From: Bacillota bacterium
Lineage (GTDB): Bacteria > Bacillota > SHA-98 > UBA4971
Assembly (NCBI GenBank): GCA_030024085.1
Contig: JASEJE010000006.1
Location: 1-64,000 of the forward strand
Direction of reading: 5' to 3'
Length of the DNA stretch: 64,000 nucleotides
This document shows, one piece after another, positions 54,201 through 63,138 of the stretch. The number at the start of each line of letters is the position of its first letter. Positions within the stretch are counted from its first letter, which is position 1. Both the position numbers and the translations under genes were made by a program. Below the pieces are notes generated by a model. That model searched no databases. It had not been told where the DNA came from and was given only the letters and a program-made list of their open reading frames with translations.

Positions 54201-54797
54201 CCGACCAGCCCCCGTGACAGGGCCGCGACCTCGCTCCACAGCACGCTCTACCGCCTGAGGCGCGCTCTGGACCAGGGACCAGTGCCCCGAGGTGAACTCA
54301 TCCTCCGCGGGGGGAGGCGCTACCAACTGCATTCCGGGGGCTTTTCCACCGACAGGCAACGCTTCGAGGACCTCGCAGCCGCATGCCTGGGCGATCAGGG
54401 CGAAACATCCGAGGAGATCGTGGCCGGCCTCGATGAGATGGTTGCGCTCTATCGCGGCGACTACCTGGAGGACCTGGATTACACGTGGGTGGCGGCGGAT
54501 CAGGAGCGCCTGAGGAGGCTATGCACGGACGCAAGGGTGCGGCTCGGCCGCCATTACCTGAGTCAGCGGGACTGGTCCAAAGCCATAAGGCACCTGGAGG
54601 CCGCGGCCGACTCGAACCCGCTCTCCGAGGAGATATGCTGCCTGCTGATGCGCGCCCATGCGGGCGCGGGAGACCAGCTCGCGGTGCTGAAGTGCTATGC
54701 GACCCTCCAGGCGACGATGGCCGAGGAGCTCGGCCTCGCCCCCTCGCCAGGCGCCAGGGCGCTCGTGTACGAGCTTTGCGGAGGCGAGCCCACGTGA
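51267..54797 (+). CDS. MalT/LuxR-like STAND ATPase regulator with C-terminal BTAD (SARP-type)
   Basis: Regulator of 1176 residues. MalT-like N terminus (LTKLMPPRAMPGLVWRPRL) and P-loop AAPAGYGKT; Walker B LLVVFDDYHAV; a middle of TPR-like helical repeats (ALEAAWRGDDRLIACRLAEG); a short HEAT-like patch (LAEIGGPRAEEILRSL). The C terminus is an OmpR-like DNA-binding domain plus BTAD (PFRVIRDGVEVTASRWRTTK, then ATSLHSTLYRLRRAL, EEICCLLMRAHAGAGDQLAV). Thr/Glu/Arg repeats near residue 260 come from a hexanucleotide expansion. The start is unclear: GTG 51267 or ATG 51285. The divergent VWA gene is a candidate target. Confidence 0.88.
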   Translation: MLPLTEMILTKLMPPRAMPGLVWRPRLIEVLSNIEGRKLTVVAAPAGYGKTVLMLQLAGALGCPLVWYQLDPSDNDPAAFIQYLVTGVQRHFPDVGREVLGLLEQGGVASRQRLIVAALVNGLAEAVSGAGLLVVFDDYHAVTDPSVHSLVQDFVQRVPAGVHVIIASRARPPLALSRMLITGEAIMIGVDDLKFTRPEIGAFLGRSSKEGDDDRFLEAIERWTAGWAAALRLAREAGPIPLDRGGMAPPSGTGTTTETGAEPRTETRTETRTETRALFAYMASEVLEQQPEDVREFLVSTSVLDVLTSEMCDLLLGRCDSRRILDFLESRELFIIPLAGRGRAYRYHDLFRNFLQNRLGPARGELLRRAGIIAEQTGEFERAVDYFLAAGSDADALRAIKEAGKEALRCGRWQTCRRWLERLTSEELSGEPWLALYRAEIEAYSGRLDEADAWVKTASAGFAARGEDTGLAESRVLQARLLRCHGRYIESMAVLDQAYPKLAAAAAAGRRFDLPMERSLNLVMTGQLEEAEALLRSALEAAWRGDDRLIACRLAEGLGNVLYIRCKYREALKMFRRAAELSNESLLPGYYMQDSACCIYSDWGELDRALGLARRAAETREALGLVEALPSAYNYLACIYIELGRFELAEEYHRRAIEAGGEHFFRTLNRAYLARCIGLQGRWSEAAAMAEEILGEVHGQQILCGICQVVSAPVFIHTGGIRRAETLLQEAVSGLEPAGKSPPLCNAYGFLGGVLLAQGRNAEARRYVELYMNLAARMNYLQSLLMTSPDLYLLLLGEAIKLGIEVPFAQRVLVRLGPRSIGLLADLASHDEPELRARAVTPLAEIGGPRAEEILRSLAGDTAHPEVKQLALAAVRRRCGESSGASAAARHGAPADRAVLSTLPATSAASTARAGSIDATAGTDTPLHLLMLGPFRVIRDGVEVTASRWRTTKARDLLAYLAHRAGPVTADRIIEDLWPTSPRDRAATSLHSTLYRLRRALDQGPVPRGELILRGGRRYQLHSGGFSTDRQRFEDLAAACLGDQGETSEEIVAGLDEMVALYRGDYLEDLDYTWVAADQERLRRLCTDARVRLGRHYLSQRDWSKAIRHLEAAADSNPLSEEICCLLMRAHAGAGDQLAVLKCYATLQATMAEELGLAPSPGARALVYELCGGEPT

Positions 54798-54908
54798 CCA
54801 CCGCGCGGCCGGCACCCCTGCGGCTTCGTGGCGGCCCGAACAGTGGGATCTGTCATGGTATACCCTCCCGCATGTCCTGATCGTCACGCGCGCCAGCAGC
54901 GCCCGGCG

Positions 54909-55775
54909 TCAGTATTCCTGCGGCATGTCCAGAAGCTGCTTGTGGGTGAACACCGGGCCGTCGCGGCAGACGTACTTGCCGCCGATGTTGCACCGGCCGC
55001 ACTTCCCGACGCCGCATTTCATGCGCATCTCGAGGGTGGTGACCACTTGCTCGGGTGCGAATCCGAGCTCAGTCAGGGTGGAGAGGACGAACTTGATCAT
55101 GATGGGCGGCCCGCACGTCACTGCAATCGCACCCTCCGGGCGGGGAGCGACCTCCTTCAGCACAGCCGGCACGAACCCGACGCGGCCGGACCACGCTGCC
55201 TCAGGGCGGTCGATGGTGACGACCTGGTCGATGTCGGCCCTTGCGCCCCACCGCTCGAGCTCGGCTTTGAAGACCAGGTCGCCGGAGCTTCTCGCGCCGT
55301 AGATGATCTGCACCCGCCCGAACTCGCCCCTGTGTTCGTCGGAGAGGACGTAGTTGATGAGCGAGCGGAGCGGCGCAAGCCCGATCCCGCCGCCTATGAA
55401 GATGATGTCCTTGCCCTGCATGTCGGCGACGGGGAATGTGTTGCCGTAGGGGCCTCTCACGCCAATGACGGTGCCTTCGGCTGAGTAGTGGAGGGCCGTC
55501 GTGACCCGGCCCATTTTCTTCACGCTGAACTCGAGATACCCCTGCTGGGTCGGGGACGACGTGATCGAGATTGGCGCCTCCCCCACGCCGAACACTGACA
55601 CCTCGGCGAACTGCCCGGGCATGTACCGGAACCTTTCCCACGCAGACGGGTCGCGGAACTCCACGCGGAAGGTCTTGACGTCGTTCGCCTCGGTCTCCCG
55701 TGTGATCTGCGTTATCATGGCAAGGTACGGCACGTAGGGGTTCACACCGGCATCGCGTATCGTCGCCTGGCCCAT
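54909..55775 (-). CDS. FAD/NAD(P)-binding oxidoreductase subunit (FlxA-like)
   Basis: Subunit of 288 residues of the ferredoxin-NADP reductase-like family found with Hdr complexes and sulfhydrogenases. The FAD site is PGQFAEVSVFGVGEAPISI, the NAD site IIFIGGGIGLAPLRSLINY, then TCGPPIMIKFVL, and a C-terminal 2Fe-2S loop MKCGVGKCGRCNIGGKYVC (four Cys). In Flx-Hdr complexes this subunit takes electrons from NADH. It is the last gene of the cluster running from beyond 64000. Confidence 0.88.
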   Translation of the reverse strand: MGQATIRDAGVNPYVPYLAMITQITRETEANDVKTFRVEFRDPSAWERFRYMPGQFAEVSVFGVGEAPISITSSPTQQGYLEFSVKKMGRVTTALHYSAEGTVIGVRGPYGNTFPVADMQGKDIIFIGGGIGLAPLRSLINYVLSDEHRGEFGRVQIIYGARSSGDLVFKAELERWGARADIDQVVTIDRPEAAWSGRVGFVPAVLKEVAPRPEGAIAVTCGPPIMIKFVLSTLTELGFAPEQVVTTLEMRMKCGVGKCGRCNIGGKYVCRDGPVFTHKQLLDMPQEY

Positions 55776-56043
55776 GGGTTCATCCTCCCAGATCCTCGCG
55801 TGCTGCGGCCAGACGTGCTACGATCTGGCCCGACGCGTTGTTCCTTTCCGTCGTCGCCCTGACAGACCGCCAGAACCGCTCTTCGGTTCTCTTCACTCCT
55901 CGCAGCGTTTGCACACCCGCTTGTCAACCTGCGGTTCATTAAACGCGTGAAATCCAACCATTTCCACCCTTTCCAGATCTGGGCCACGCAACCACCCTGG
56001 CCCGTATCAAAGGGGCGAGCAGCGGCACACGCGGCACGTGGCC

Positions 56044-57069
56044 TCACAGCGCAGCAAAGGTCTCAAGGACCTTGCGCACATCGAGGTTAGCAGGGCAGTT
56101 CTCGACGCAGCGACCACATCCCACGCACGCCACGCGCCCGTTGTTCTCGACGAAGTAATTGAACTTGTGCATGATCCTCTGCCTGAACCTCTCCTTGCGG
56201 GACGGGCGCGGGTTGTGGCCCGAAGCGTGCAGCGTGAAGAGGGGAAACATGCACGAGTCCCAGTTGCGCACGCGCTCCCCGCCCGCCCTCGTCGCCTCGT
56301 CGCCGATGTCGAAGCAGTGGCAGGTCGGGCAGAGATACGTGCATACCGCGCAGCCCAGGCATTTCCGGTGGATGTCGTCCCACGTGGCGTCATCGAACGC
56401 ACCTGCCAGCTTCGACGCCGCCGCGTCCACCGGAACGTCGCCGGCCATGCGCCCCACGGCCCTCGCTTCGGCCTCTCGCGCGGCCGCGAGGTCCGCATCC
56501 CCGGCCTCCCGGACAGCGTCGAAGCCGCAAAGGAGCTTCTCCCCCTTCGCAGACAGAGGCCTCACGAGATAGGCTTCGCCCGCCTCGGCAAACATGAGGT
56601 CCGACCCCGTCTCGTCGAACGGGCCACCGCCCACAGACGTGCAGAAGCATGCGACGCCCGGCTCGGAGCACCGCGGTGGTCACGTTCGCGTGCTCCGCCG
56701 CCGGCTGACGTAGTACGGGTCCTTGTAGTCGTCGGCATCGAACACGAGATCCAGAAGAGTCAGGCTCCGCGCATCGCACGGCCGCACCCCGAAGGCGACC
56801 TGCGTGACCTCGTCCGCCGGCGCAGCGCTGGCCGCGACCTCCACCTTCCCGCCCGCATCGAAGGCAAAGAGCACCTCTTCCTGCGGGAAGAACATCTCCT
56901 TCAGCGGCCTCTTCGAAAGGACCGGGACACTCTCCAGGTCCCCGGACCCCCGGATATCATCCGCGCCAGCCGCGGCGAACCGCGTCACGCCTCCCTCATC
57001 GATGGGAGCAAGGACGGTATATGAGGCCGCCAGATGCCTCATAAATGCGCCGAGGTCTCGCTTGTTCAT
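56044..57069 (-). pseudogene. 4Fe-4S dicluster subunit (FlxB/AsrA-like), broken by in-frame TGA
   Basis: Two parts of one gene. N part from ATG 57069 (MNKRDLGAFM) to TGA at 56680-56682: VAFGVRPCDARSLTLLDLVF and DDYKDPYYVSRRR. C part continues in the same frame after the stop: CSEPGVACFCTSVGGGPFDE then two Fe-S motifs, CLGCAVCTYLCPTCHC and CVGCGRCVENCPANLD. Between them, the middle frame EHANVTTAV fits the family better, so a pair of compensating single-base shifts (about 56675-56700) would restore one 340-residue protein. It would relay electrons from FlxA to FlxC/MvhD. Real decay and a base-calling error are both possible. Confidence 0.75.
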
Positions 57070-57339
57070 CACAAGGGCCTTTCCGGATCCGCGCTCTCCC
57101 ACGCCTCGTTCACCTCAGGAGCACCAGATTGCGCTCGTGGCGCTGTTTGCGCTCTGTAAGAATCCACATTGACCAAGATAGCCGACGTGCTCCGCAGCTG
57201 TTCTGCGACTGCTCCGCGATACGCCGCCGTGCATGCGTTCGGACGCCGGGTTCATGAGCTCGTCGCCGCCGCGCCGCGCCCGCAAGCGGCAGCCCCATGC
57301 TTCGCCGCCATGCGCTCAAGGAGTCGCAGCGTCGGGCGC

Positions 57340-58326
57340 CTAGAGGATGAAGTCGTCAGGATCCTCACGCCTGTATGTGGCGAGCACCGGCACGGCCTCG
57401 AGGTCCGTCCCCGGCTCGTGGCCGAAGAACTCGAGCGCATCCTTCTCCATACGCTTCGCGAGAAGCCGCAGATCGATCCCCGCTGGGCACGCCCTCCTGC
57501 ACGCGCCGCAGTCCACGCACCGCCCCGCGGTGTGCAGCACGCGGCCCAGATGGAACACCATCTTGTCCGACAGGTCCCGCCACCTGCCCACCCATTTGGG
57601 GCTCTGGCGGTCAACGAAGCACTCGGGACAGTAGCAGAGCGGGCAGGCCTGCCTGCACGCATAGCACTCGATGCAGCGCTCGATCTCGCGGGCAAAGTAC
57701 GCGGACCGCTCCTCGGCGCTCCGATCTGCGAACTCTTCCACATGGGCGAAACCCGTCTCCCGGGGGCAAGCTTCCCGCGCCCATCCGTCTTCGCCTGCCA
57801 GGAAGTCGTGAATGACCGGCACGGGATGGGTGCACGTTGCGCAGGCGGGCGACAGGACGTCCTCCACCGGGACGGCCTTCTCGAAGCCCTCGCCTCGCAC
57901 CACGATGACATCCCCGGCCGCGCCCACGACTGCGCTCCGAACGACCATCCCCTCGCCCACGGCCGCCGCCAGCCTACGGCGGTCGATCACGCCCCGGCAG
58001 GGCACGCCCACTATCTTCACCTGCTCGCGGGTTATCTGCTTCTCGATGATGAGGTTCACGAGCGTGCGCACGTCGCAGCCCTTCACCACCACGCCCACCC
58101 GGCCCTTGAACTTCGGCAGGTAGGTGGCGAGGTTGTTCTCGCACGCCCGGCCCCATACGAGGCGCGAGACATCGTCGGGCCTCGTGATGAACGCCGGAGT
58201 GGTGCGAAGGGGAAGCGACCCTTCCTCGTACCCGATGAAGACGTCCACCTCGCCCCTTTCAAGGAGGTCGCGGGCGATGTCCCTCAGACGCTGCGTTATC
58301 TCCGCTCTCGAGTCCCCGGTCACCAT
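57340..58326 (-). CDS. FrhB-like iron-sulfur subunit (FlxC-like)
   Basis: Protein of 328 residues. The N-terminal two thirds resembles coenzyme F420 hydrogenase beta/Fe-S coordinating proteins (VWGRACENNLATYLPKF, VVVKGCDVRTLVNLI, VGVPCRGVID, CATCTHPVPV). The C-terminal part carries two 4Fe-4S motifs, CIECYACRQACPLCYC and CVDCGACRRACPAGID. ATG at 58326 immediately follows the mvhD TAG. It should wire FlxA/B to MvhD and HdrA in the complex. Confidence 0.85.
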   Translation of the reverse strand: MVTGDSRAEITQRLRDIARDLLERGEVDVFIGYEEGSLPLRTTPAFITRPDDVSRLVWGRACENNLATYLPKFKGRVGVVVKGCDVRTLVNLIIEKQITREQVKIVGVPCRGVIDRRRLAAAVGEGMVVRSAVVGAAGDVIVVRGEGFEKAVPVEDVLSPACATCTHPVPVIHDFLAGEDGWAREACPRETGFAHVEEFADRSAEERSAYFAREIERCIECYACRQACPLCYCPECFVDRQSPKWVGRWRDLSDKMVFHLGRVLHTAGRCVDCGACRRACPAGIDLRLLAKRMEKDALEFFGHEPGTDLEAVPVLATYRREDPDDFIL

Positions 58327-58992
58327 CTACCTCTGCCTCTCCTTCACAAGCCTCGTGGGTTTGCCGAGCGCCCTCACGCTTTCTGTCACCCGCTTCACCA
58401 CGTCGGCAAACTTCTCACCCTCCGCGGCGGAAACCCACGAGAAATGGACGCGGCCCTTCTCGATCCCGAAGAAATCGAGGAGGTCGGCGAGGAGCGCGAA
58501 TTTCCGCCTGGCAAGGTAGTTGCCGGCTATGTAGTGACAGTCGCCGGGATGGCACCCGGAGACGAGCACGCCGTCGGCACCTCGCTGCAGGCACTTCAGG
58601 ATAAGGAGCGGGTCCACCCGGCCCGAGCAGGGCACCCGGATCACGCGCACGTTCGGCGGGTACTGGATGCGGCTCGTCCCTGCGAGGTCAGCGCCGGCAT
58701 ACGAGCACCAGTTGCATAGAAATGCCACGATCTTCGGCTCCCAGGCGCCGCCCGCCCGGTCGGCCATGACCTCAACCGCTGCTTTAGCGGGAGCGCAGGC
58801 ATCGGGCCGAGCGGCGGCACCGCCGGTCCCGACGCAGGGCCCCGCGGCACCCGCGCCGGTCTCCTCGGCCTCGGCTGCGGGCCCACCGTGCGGTCCCGCC
58901 ATGCACTGGCACGGGTTCAGTCGGTCGGGATGCTCCGGATGTTCCATGACGTGCCCGGCGGACTGCCACGTGGAATGTTCAGCCTTCAGCAC
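58327..58992 (-). CDS. mvhD: MvhD-type hydrogenase iron-sulfur subunit with N-terminal linker
   Basis: Protein of 221 residues. The MvhD domain has FLCNWCSYAGADLAGTSR, VRVIRVPCSGRVDP, GADGVLVSGCHPGDCHYIAG and FSWVSAAEGEKFADVV, with the Cys set for a 2Fe-2S cluster. I start at GTG 58992, ten bases after GGAGG and overlapping the hdrA stop. The roughly 85 residues before the domain are low complexity (Ala/Gly/Pro/Glu) and unlike family members. It links Flx subunits to HdrA. Confidence 0.85.
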   Translation of the reverse strand: MLKAEHSTWQSAGHVMEHPEHPDRLNPCQCMAGPHGGPAAEAEETGAGAAGPCVGTGGAAARPDACAPAKAAVEVMADRAGGAWEPKIVAFLCNWCSYAGADLAGTSRIQYPPNVRVIRVPCSGRVDPLLILKCLQRGADGVLVSGCHPGDCHYIAGNYLARRKFALLADLLDFFGIEKGRVHFSWVSAAEGEKFADVVKRVTESVRALGKPTRLVKERQR

Positions 58993-61900
58993 AGGGCGCT
59001 CACCTCCGCCAGGATCTCCTCCTCCGTGAACCCTTTGAGCGTGAGGGCACCGCACCGGCATGTGGCGGCGCACAGGCCGCAACCCTTGCACAGCGCGGAG
59101 TTCACCTTCGCCACGTTATCCTTGGGGTCGATGTCGAGCGCCTTGTACTGGCACGCCTCGACGCACAGCCCGCAGCCTGTGCACCTCGTCTTCATTACCT
59201 CGGACTTTATGCCCTCGGTGGCGATGGTCCCGCTCGCCAGCACAGTGCACGCCCTCGCCACCGCCGCGTGGGCCTGGGCGATGGTCTCGTCGATGGTCTT
59301 CGGGGCGTGCGCAAGCCCGGCGAGGAACACTCCCTCAGTGGCGAAGTCCACGGGGCGCAGCTTCATGTGGGCCTCCAGGAAGAACCCGGACTCATCCAGC
59401 GGCACCTTGAGCATCTGAGCGACCTTCTTGTTGCCCTCGTTCGGCGCGATCCCGGCGCTGAGCACCACGATGTCGGCAGGGATGGCGAGCCGTTCGTCGA
59501 GGAGCGTATCGGTCACTTCGACCACGAGCCATCCGCTTCCACCGTCGCCATCGTCGCTGCTGGTGCAGGCACTGTAAGCATCGGCGCAGCCGGCTCCGCG
59601 TCTTGCCCCCGCGCCATCGTCGCTCCGCGACACCACAGGCATCTGCCCCTCGGGATACCTCACGAACACGACGCCCCGGCGCCTGGCTTCCTCGAAGTAG
59701 GCCTCCCTCGCGCCGTAGGTACGGATGTCCCGGTAAAGGATGTATACGTCGGCGTCGGGGTCCGCCTCCTTCAGGCGGATGGCGTTCTTCACAGCCTCGC
59801 TGCAGCATACGCGGCTGCAGTAGTCGTGCTCATCATCGCGCGACCCGACGCACTGGATCATCACCACGGACCGGCCCCGCCGTAGGCCCGGGCCCAGGCC
59901 GCCCCGTGCTTCCGTCGCCTTCCCCTTCCCCTGCCCCCGCCTCTGCTCCTGCTCCTGCTCCTGCCCGGGCCAGACCCCGGATGCCAGACGCGCCTCCAGC
60001 TCGGACTGGGTCATCACGCCCGGATGCTCGCCGTACAGGAAGCCCGAAGGCCGGAACTCCGACGCACCCGTCGCCACGATGACCACGCCGTGCTCGAACT
60101 CCACCTCGCAGATGGCCCCGGCCTCGCCGTTTCCCCGGCTCCGGTCGAGGACGCGCGATCGGAAGTTCCCGAGGTAACCTGCGATCTCCTTCACCTCTGA
60201 TGACGTGTGCACCTCGATGAGGGGGTTCGACATAACCCGGCTCACAAGCTCCCGCAGGTATGCCTGGACGTCGTCGCCGCCCAGGGTGAAATGGATCTTG
60301 CGCAGATGCCCGCCAAGCTCCGGCCCGGCCTCCACCAGGTACGCCTGGAATCCCTGCTCTGCAAGGTCCAGCGCCGCAATCATGCCGGCAAGCCCGCCGC
60401 CGATGACAAGGCCCGATCTCTTCACCTCGATGGGCAGCCGCTCCAGCGGTTCCAATAGCGCCGCCTTGGCCACAGCCGCGCGCACCAGATCGTTCGCCTT
60501 CTCCGTGGCCTTCTCCGGCTCATACATGTGCACCCACGAGCACTGGTCGCGGATGTTCGCCATCGCGAAGAGGTAATGGTTCAGCCCGGCTTCGCGGATG
60601 GTCTCCTGGAAGAGCGGCTCGTGTGTGCGCGGCGTGCACGACGCCACCACGACCCTCGTGAGCCCGTGCTCCTCGATTTTCTCCTGGATGCGTTTCTGGG
60701 TGTCCTGTGAGCAGGTATAGAGGTTGCGCTCGGCATAGACCACGTTCGGGAGGGTCTTCGCGTACTCCACCACCGCAGGGACGTCGACGACCCCGCCGAT
60801 GTTGATGCCGCAGTGGCAGATGAACACGCCTACCCGCGGCCCGACGCCGCGAAGATCCTTCTCCGGCGGGTAGGTCTTTTCGCGGATGAGCGTCCCGCGA
60901 GCGCTCCCGAGGAGCGCCCCCGCCGCCCCCGCGGCGCCGCTCGCCTGCGTCACGGTTTCGGGGATGTCCTTCGGGCCCTGCATGGCGCCGCAAACGAAAA
61001 CCCCCGGCCGCGTCGTGGCGAGCGGGTCGAGCGTGCCCGTCCTCGCGAAACCGTTCTCGTCAAGCTGTATCCCAAGCACGTCCGCAAACCGCCCCGCGTC
61101 CTCAGGAGGCTCGAGCCCCACGGACAGCACCACGAGGTCGAACTCCTCCTTCACGACGCCGCCGTCCTCGGACTCGAACGACACGATGAGGTTGTGGGTC
61201 GCGGGCACCTCGGCGACCTCCGCCACCCGGGTGCGCACGTACCTCACGCCGTATTCCTGCTTCGCCCTCTCCACGTAGGCGTCGAAGCCCTTGCCGTAAG
61301 ACCGCATATCCATGTAGAAGATGGTCGGCTGGACACCCGGCGCGTGCTCCTTGGCGATCACGGCCTCTTTCGTTGCGTACATGCAGCATACCGACGAGCA
61401 GTAGCGCCCGCCATGCGCCCGGTCGCGCGAGCCGACGCACTGTATGAAGGCTATCTTCTGAGGGATGTCGCCGTCGGACGGGCGCAGCACGCGCCCCTCA
61501 TAAGGTCCTGACGCGCTCAGGATCCTCTCGAACTCCATGCTGGTGACAACGTTCGGGTACCTGCCGTAGCCGTACTCCCGGCGAACCGACGGGTCGAACG
61601 CCCGAAACCCCGGAGCGAGCACGACCGCGCCCACGGAGAGCTTTCGTTCGCGGGGCGTGTCGTCGTAGCGGATTGCGCCTGCAAGGCACATGTTCTCGCA
61701 CAGGCCACACCCCACGCACGTGTCGCGGTCTATGACGTAAGCAAGCGGCACCGCCTGCGGGTAGTCTATATAGATGGACGGCCGCTTGCCGAGGCCCGCG
61801 TTGAACGTATCCCGCGCCGCCCCCACCGGGCAGTGTTGCGCGCACACGCCGCACCCGGTGCACTTTTCAGGGTCCACGTAGCGTGGCCTGTTCACCACGG

Positions 61901-62207
61901 TCACCGTGAAATCGCCCGCCTCGCCCTCGACCCTCTCCACGGCGGAGTTGGTTATGACGTCGATGTTGAGGTGGCGGCCGCACTCCACCAGCTTGGGCGA
62001 CATTATGCACATCGAGCAGTCGTTCGTGGGAAACGTCTTGTCGAGCTGCGCCATGGTGCCGCCGATGGCCGGGCGCGTCTCTACCATATACACGAAGAAT
62101 CCGGAGCCCGCAAGGTCAAGAGCCGCCTGCATGCCCCCGATTCCCCCGCCCACGACGAGCACCGCTCCGACCGTCTTTCCCCCAGGACATCTCGTTTCAC
62201 AAGCCAT
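58986..62207 (-). CDS. hdrA: Double-length HdrA-type flavin/Fe-S subunit
   Basis: Protein of 1073 residues with two FAD modules: GGGIGGMQAALDLAGSG at the N terminus and IGGGLAGMIAALDLAEQG near residue 600. The first half has an inserted ferredoxin (CTGCGVCAQHCPVGA, CVGCGLCENMCL) and ends near residue 455. A canonical HdrA N terminus (RVGVFICHCGINIGG) then starts the second half, which closes with two clusters (CTGCGLCVEACQ, CKGCGLCAATCR). Two low-complexity inserts interrupt the second FAD module (Glu/Gln/Arg-rich, about residue 750; Asp/Gly/Ser-rich, about residue 865). HdrA carries the bifurcating flavin. Confidence 0.92.
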   Translation of the reverse strand: MACETRCPGGKTVGAVLVVGGGIGGMQAALDLAGSGFFVYMVETRPAIGGTMAQLDKTFPTNDCSMCIMSPKLVECGRHLNIDVITNSAVERVEGEAGDFTVTVVNRPRYVDPEKCTGCGVCAQHCPVGAARDTFNAGLGKRPSIYIDYPQAVPLAYVIDRDTCVGCGLCENMCLAGAIRYDDTPRERKLSVGAVVLAPGFRAFDPSVRREYGYGRYPNVVTSMEFERILSASGPYEGRVLRPSDGDIPQKIAFIQCVGSRDRAHGGRYCSSVCCMYATKEAVIAKEHAPGVQPTIFYMDMRSYGKGFDAYVERAKQEYGVRYVRTRVAEVAEVPATHNLIVSFESEDGGVVKEEFDLVVLSVGLEPPEDAGRFADVLGIQLDENGFARTGTLDPLATTRPGVFVCGAMQGPKDIPETVTQASGAAGAAGALLGSARGTLIREKTYPPEKDLRGVGPRVGVFICHCGINIGGVVDVPAVVEYAKTLPNVVYAERNLYTCSQDTQKRIQEKIEEHGLTRVVVASCTPRTHEPLFQETIREAGLNHYLFAMANIRDQCSWVHMYEPEKATEKANDLVRAAVAKAALLEPLERLPIEVKRSGLVIGGGLAGMIAALDLAEQGFQAYLVEAGPELGGHLRKIHFTLGGDDVQAYLRELVSRVMSNPLIEVHTSSEVKEIAGYLGNFRSRVLDRSRGNGEAGAICEVEFEHGVVIVATGASEFRPSGFLYGEHPGVMTQSELEARLASGVWPGQEQEQEQRRGQGKGKATEARGGLGPGLRRGRSVVMIQCVGSRDDEHDYCSRVCCSEAVKNAIRLKEADPDADVYILYRDIRTYGAREAYFEEARRRGVVFVRYPEGQMPVVSRSDDGAGARRGAGCADAYSACTSSDDGDGGSGWLVVEVTDTLLDERLAIPADIVVLSAGIAPNEGNKKVAQMLKVPLDESGFFLEAHMKLRPVDFATEGVFLAGLAHAPKTIDETIAQAHAAVARACTVLASGTIATEGIKSEVMKTRCTGCGLCVEACQYKALDIDPKDNVAKVNSALCKGCGLCAATCRCGALTLKGFTEEEILAEVSALC

Positions 62208-62297
62208 ATCCCGCGCCCCCGGTTAACTCCCACGTGCGTGGGGAATAGCTCAAGTTATGTCAGAATCGGCCGCCACCGCACCCTCGAGGGCGAGACC

Positions 62298-63137
62298 TTA
62301 CGCCCGCGCGCCGGCCCGCACGTACCTGGGTGAGCGGCCCGAAACATCGTAAAGCTCTATGAGCCCGCGCCGTTTGAGGTACGCGGCCTGCTCCAGGACA
62401 AGCTGCGCCGAGATGCCGAGGCGCGATGCGATGTCCCTTACGGAAACCGGCGCCTCTCCGGCCAGCACCTCTATGGCTGCGCGCACGCACTCGTCGGCGA
62501 TGACGCTCTGCATGAGGGCGGCCGCCTTGTGCGGCGAAACCTTCTCACCGTAGACGTTGCCCTCCTCGCTAAGAGCCTTGTTCCGCCCCACAAGCCACCT
62601 GAATCTCTCGCCCCCCGCCACGCGCCTTGCCACCTCGGCCCGAAACGCGAACTCACCGCGCGAGAGGCCCTCCCTCGACGCAGGCCCGCCGCCCGCAGGC
62701 CCCAGGGTGCGCACCCGCGCCACGAACTCCGATACCATGTCAGCGAACCTCGCGCCCTCTGCCGCGGAAACCCAGTCGAGATACAGCCGCTCCCGGTCTA
62801 TCCCGAGGTGGTCAAGGACCATCCAGATCGTGCGCACCCGCTGTTCCGCCTGGTAGTTGCCACTCAGGTAATGGCAGTCCCCGGGGTGGCACCCGAGCAC
62901 CATAACGGCGTCGGCGCCATGCAGGAACGGCTCTATCATGGTCTCCGGGTCCACGCGCCCCGAACACATTACGCGAATGACGCGGAGGTTCGTCGGGTAG
63001 GCCAGCCTGGACGTGCCCGCGAGGTCGGCTCCCGCGTACGAGCACCAGTTGCACAGGAACCCGACCACCTCCGGCTCGAACCCTTCTCCGTCTCGCCCCT
63101 CCACGGTCGCGCGCCCTTCCACCGCGAGATCCGCCAT
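62298..63137 (-). CDS. MvhD fused to a C-terminal winged-helix domain
   Basis: Protein of 279 residues. Residues 22-150 are an MvhD domain (FLCNWCSYAGADLAGTSR, VMCSGRVDPETM, GCHPGDCHYLSGNY, LDWVSAAEGARFADMV). After a spacer, residues about 215-275 read VSVRDIASRLGISAQLVLEQ then AAYLKRRGLIELYDVSGRSP, a winged-helix DNA-binding fold typical of transcription factors. ATG sits one base after the upstream hdrA stop, nine bases from GGAGG. A redox-linked role in gene control is a tempting inference; the helix could alternatively be structural. Confidence 0.85.
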   Translation of the reverse strand: MADLAVEGRATVEGRDGEGFEPEVVGFLCNWCSYAGADLAGTSRLAYPTNLRVIRVMCSGRVDPETMIEPFLHGADAVMVLGCHPGDCHYLSGNYQAEQRVRTIWMVLDHLGIDRERLYLDWVSAAEGARFADMVSEFVARVRTLGPAGGGPASREGLSRGEFAFRAEVARRVAGGERFRWLVGRNKALSEEGNVYGEKVSPHKAAALMQSVIADECVRAAIEVLAGEAPVSVRDIASRLGISAQLVLEQAAYLKRRGLIELYDVSGRSPRYVRAGARA

Positions 63138-63138
63138 C

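Noticed and set aside
56680-56682. Selenocysteine at the in-frame TGA of the FlxB-like gene
   Set aside because: The residues around the TGA (RSTRT/PPR) do not fit the family and a different frame does. No SECIS-like hairpin was seen just downstream. A frameshift pair or error explains it better.
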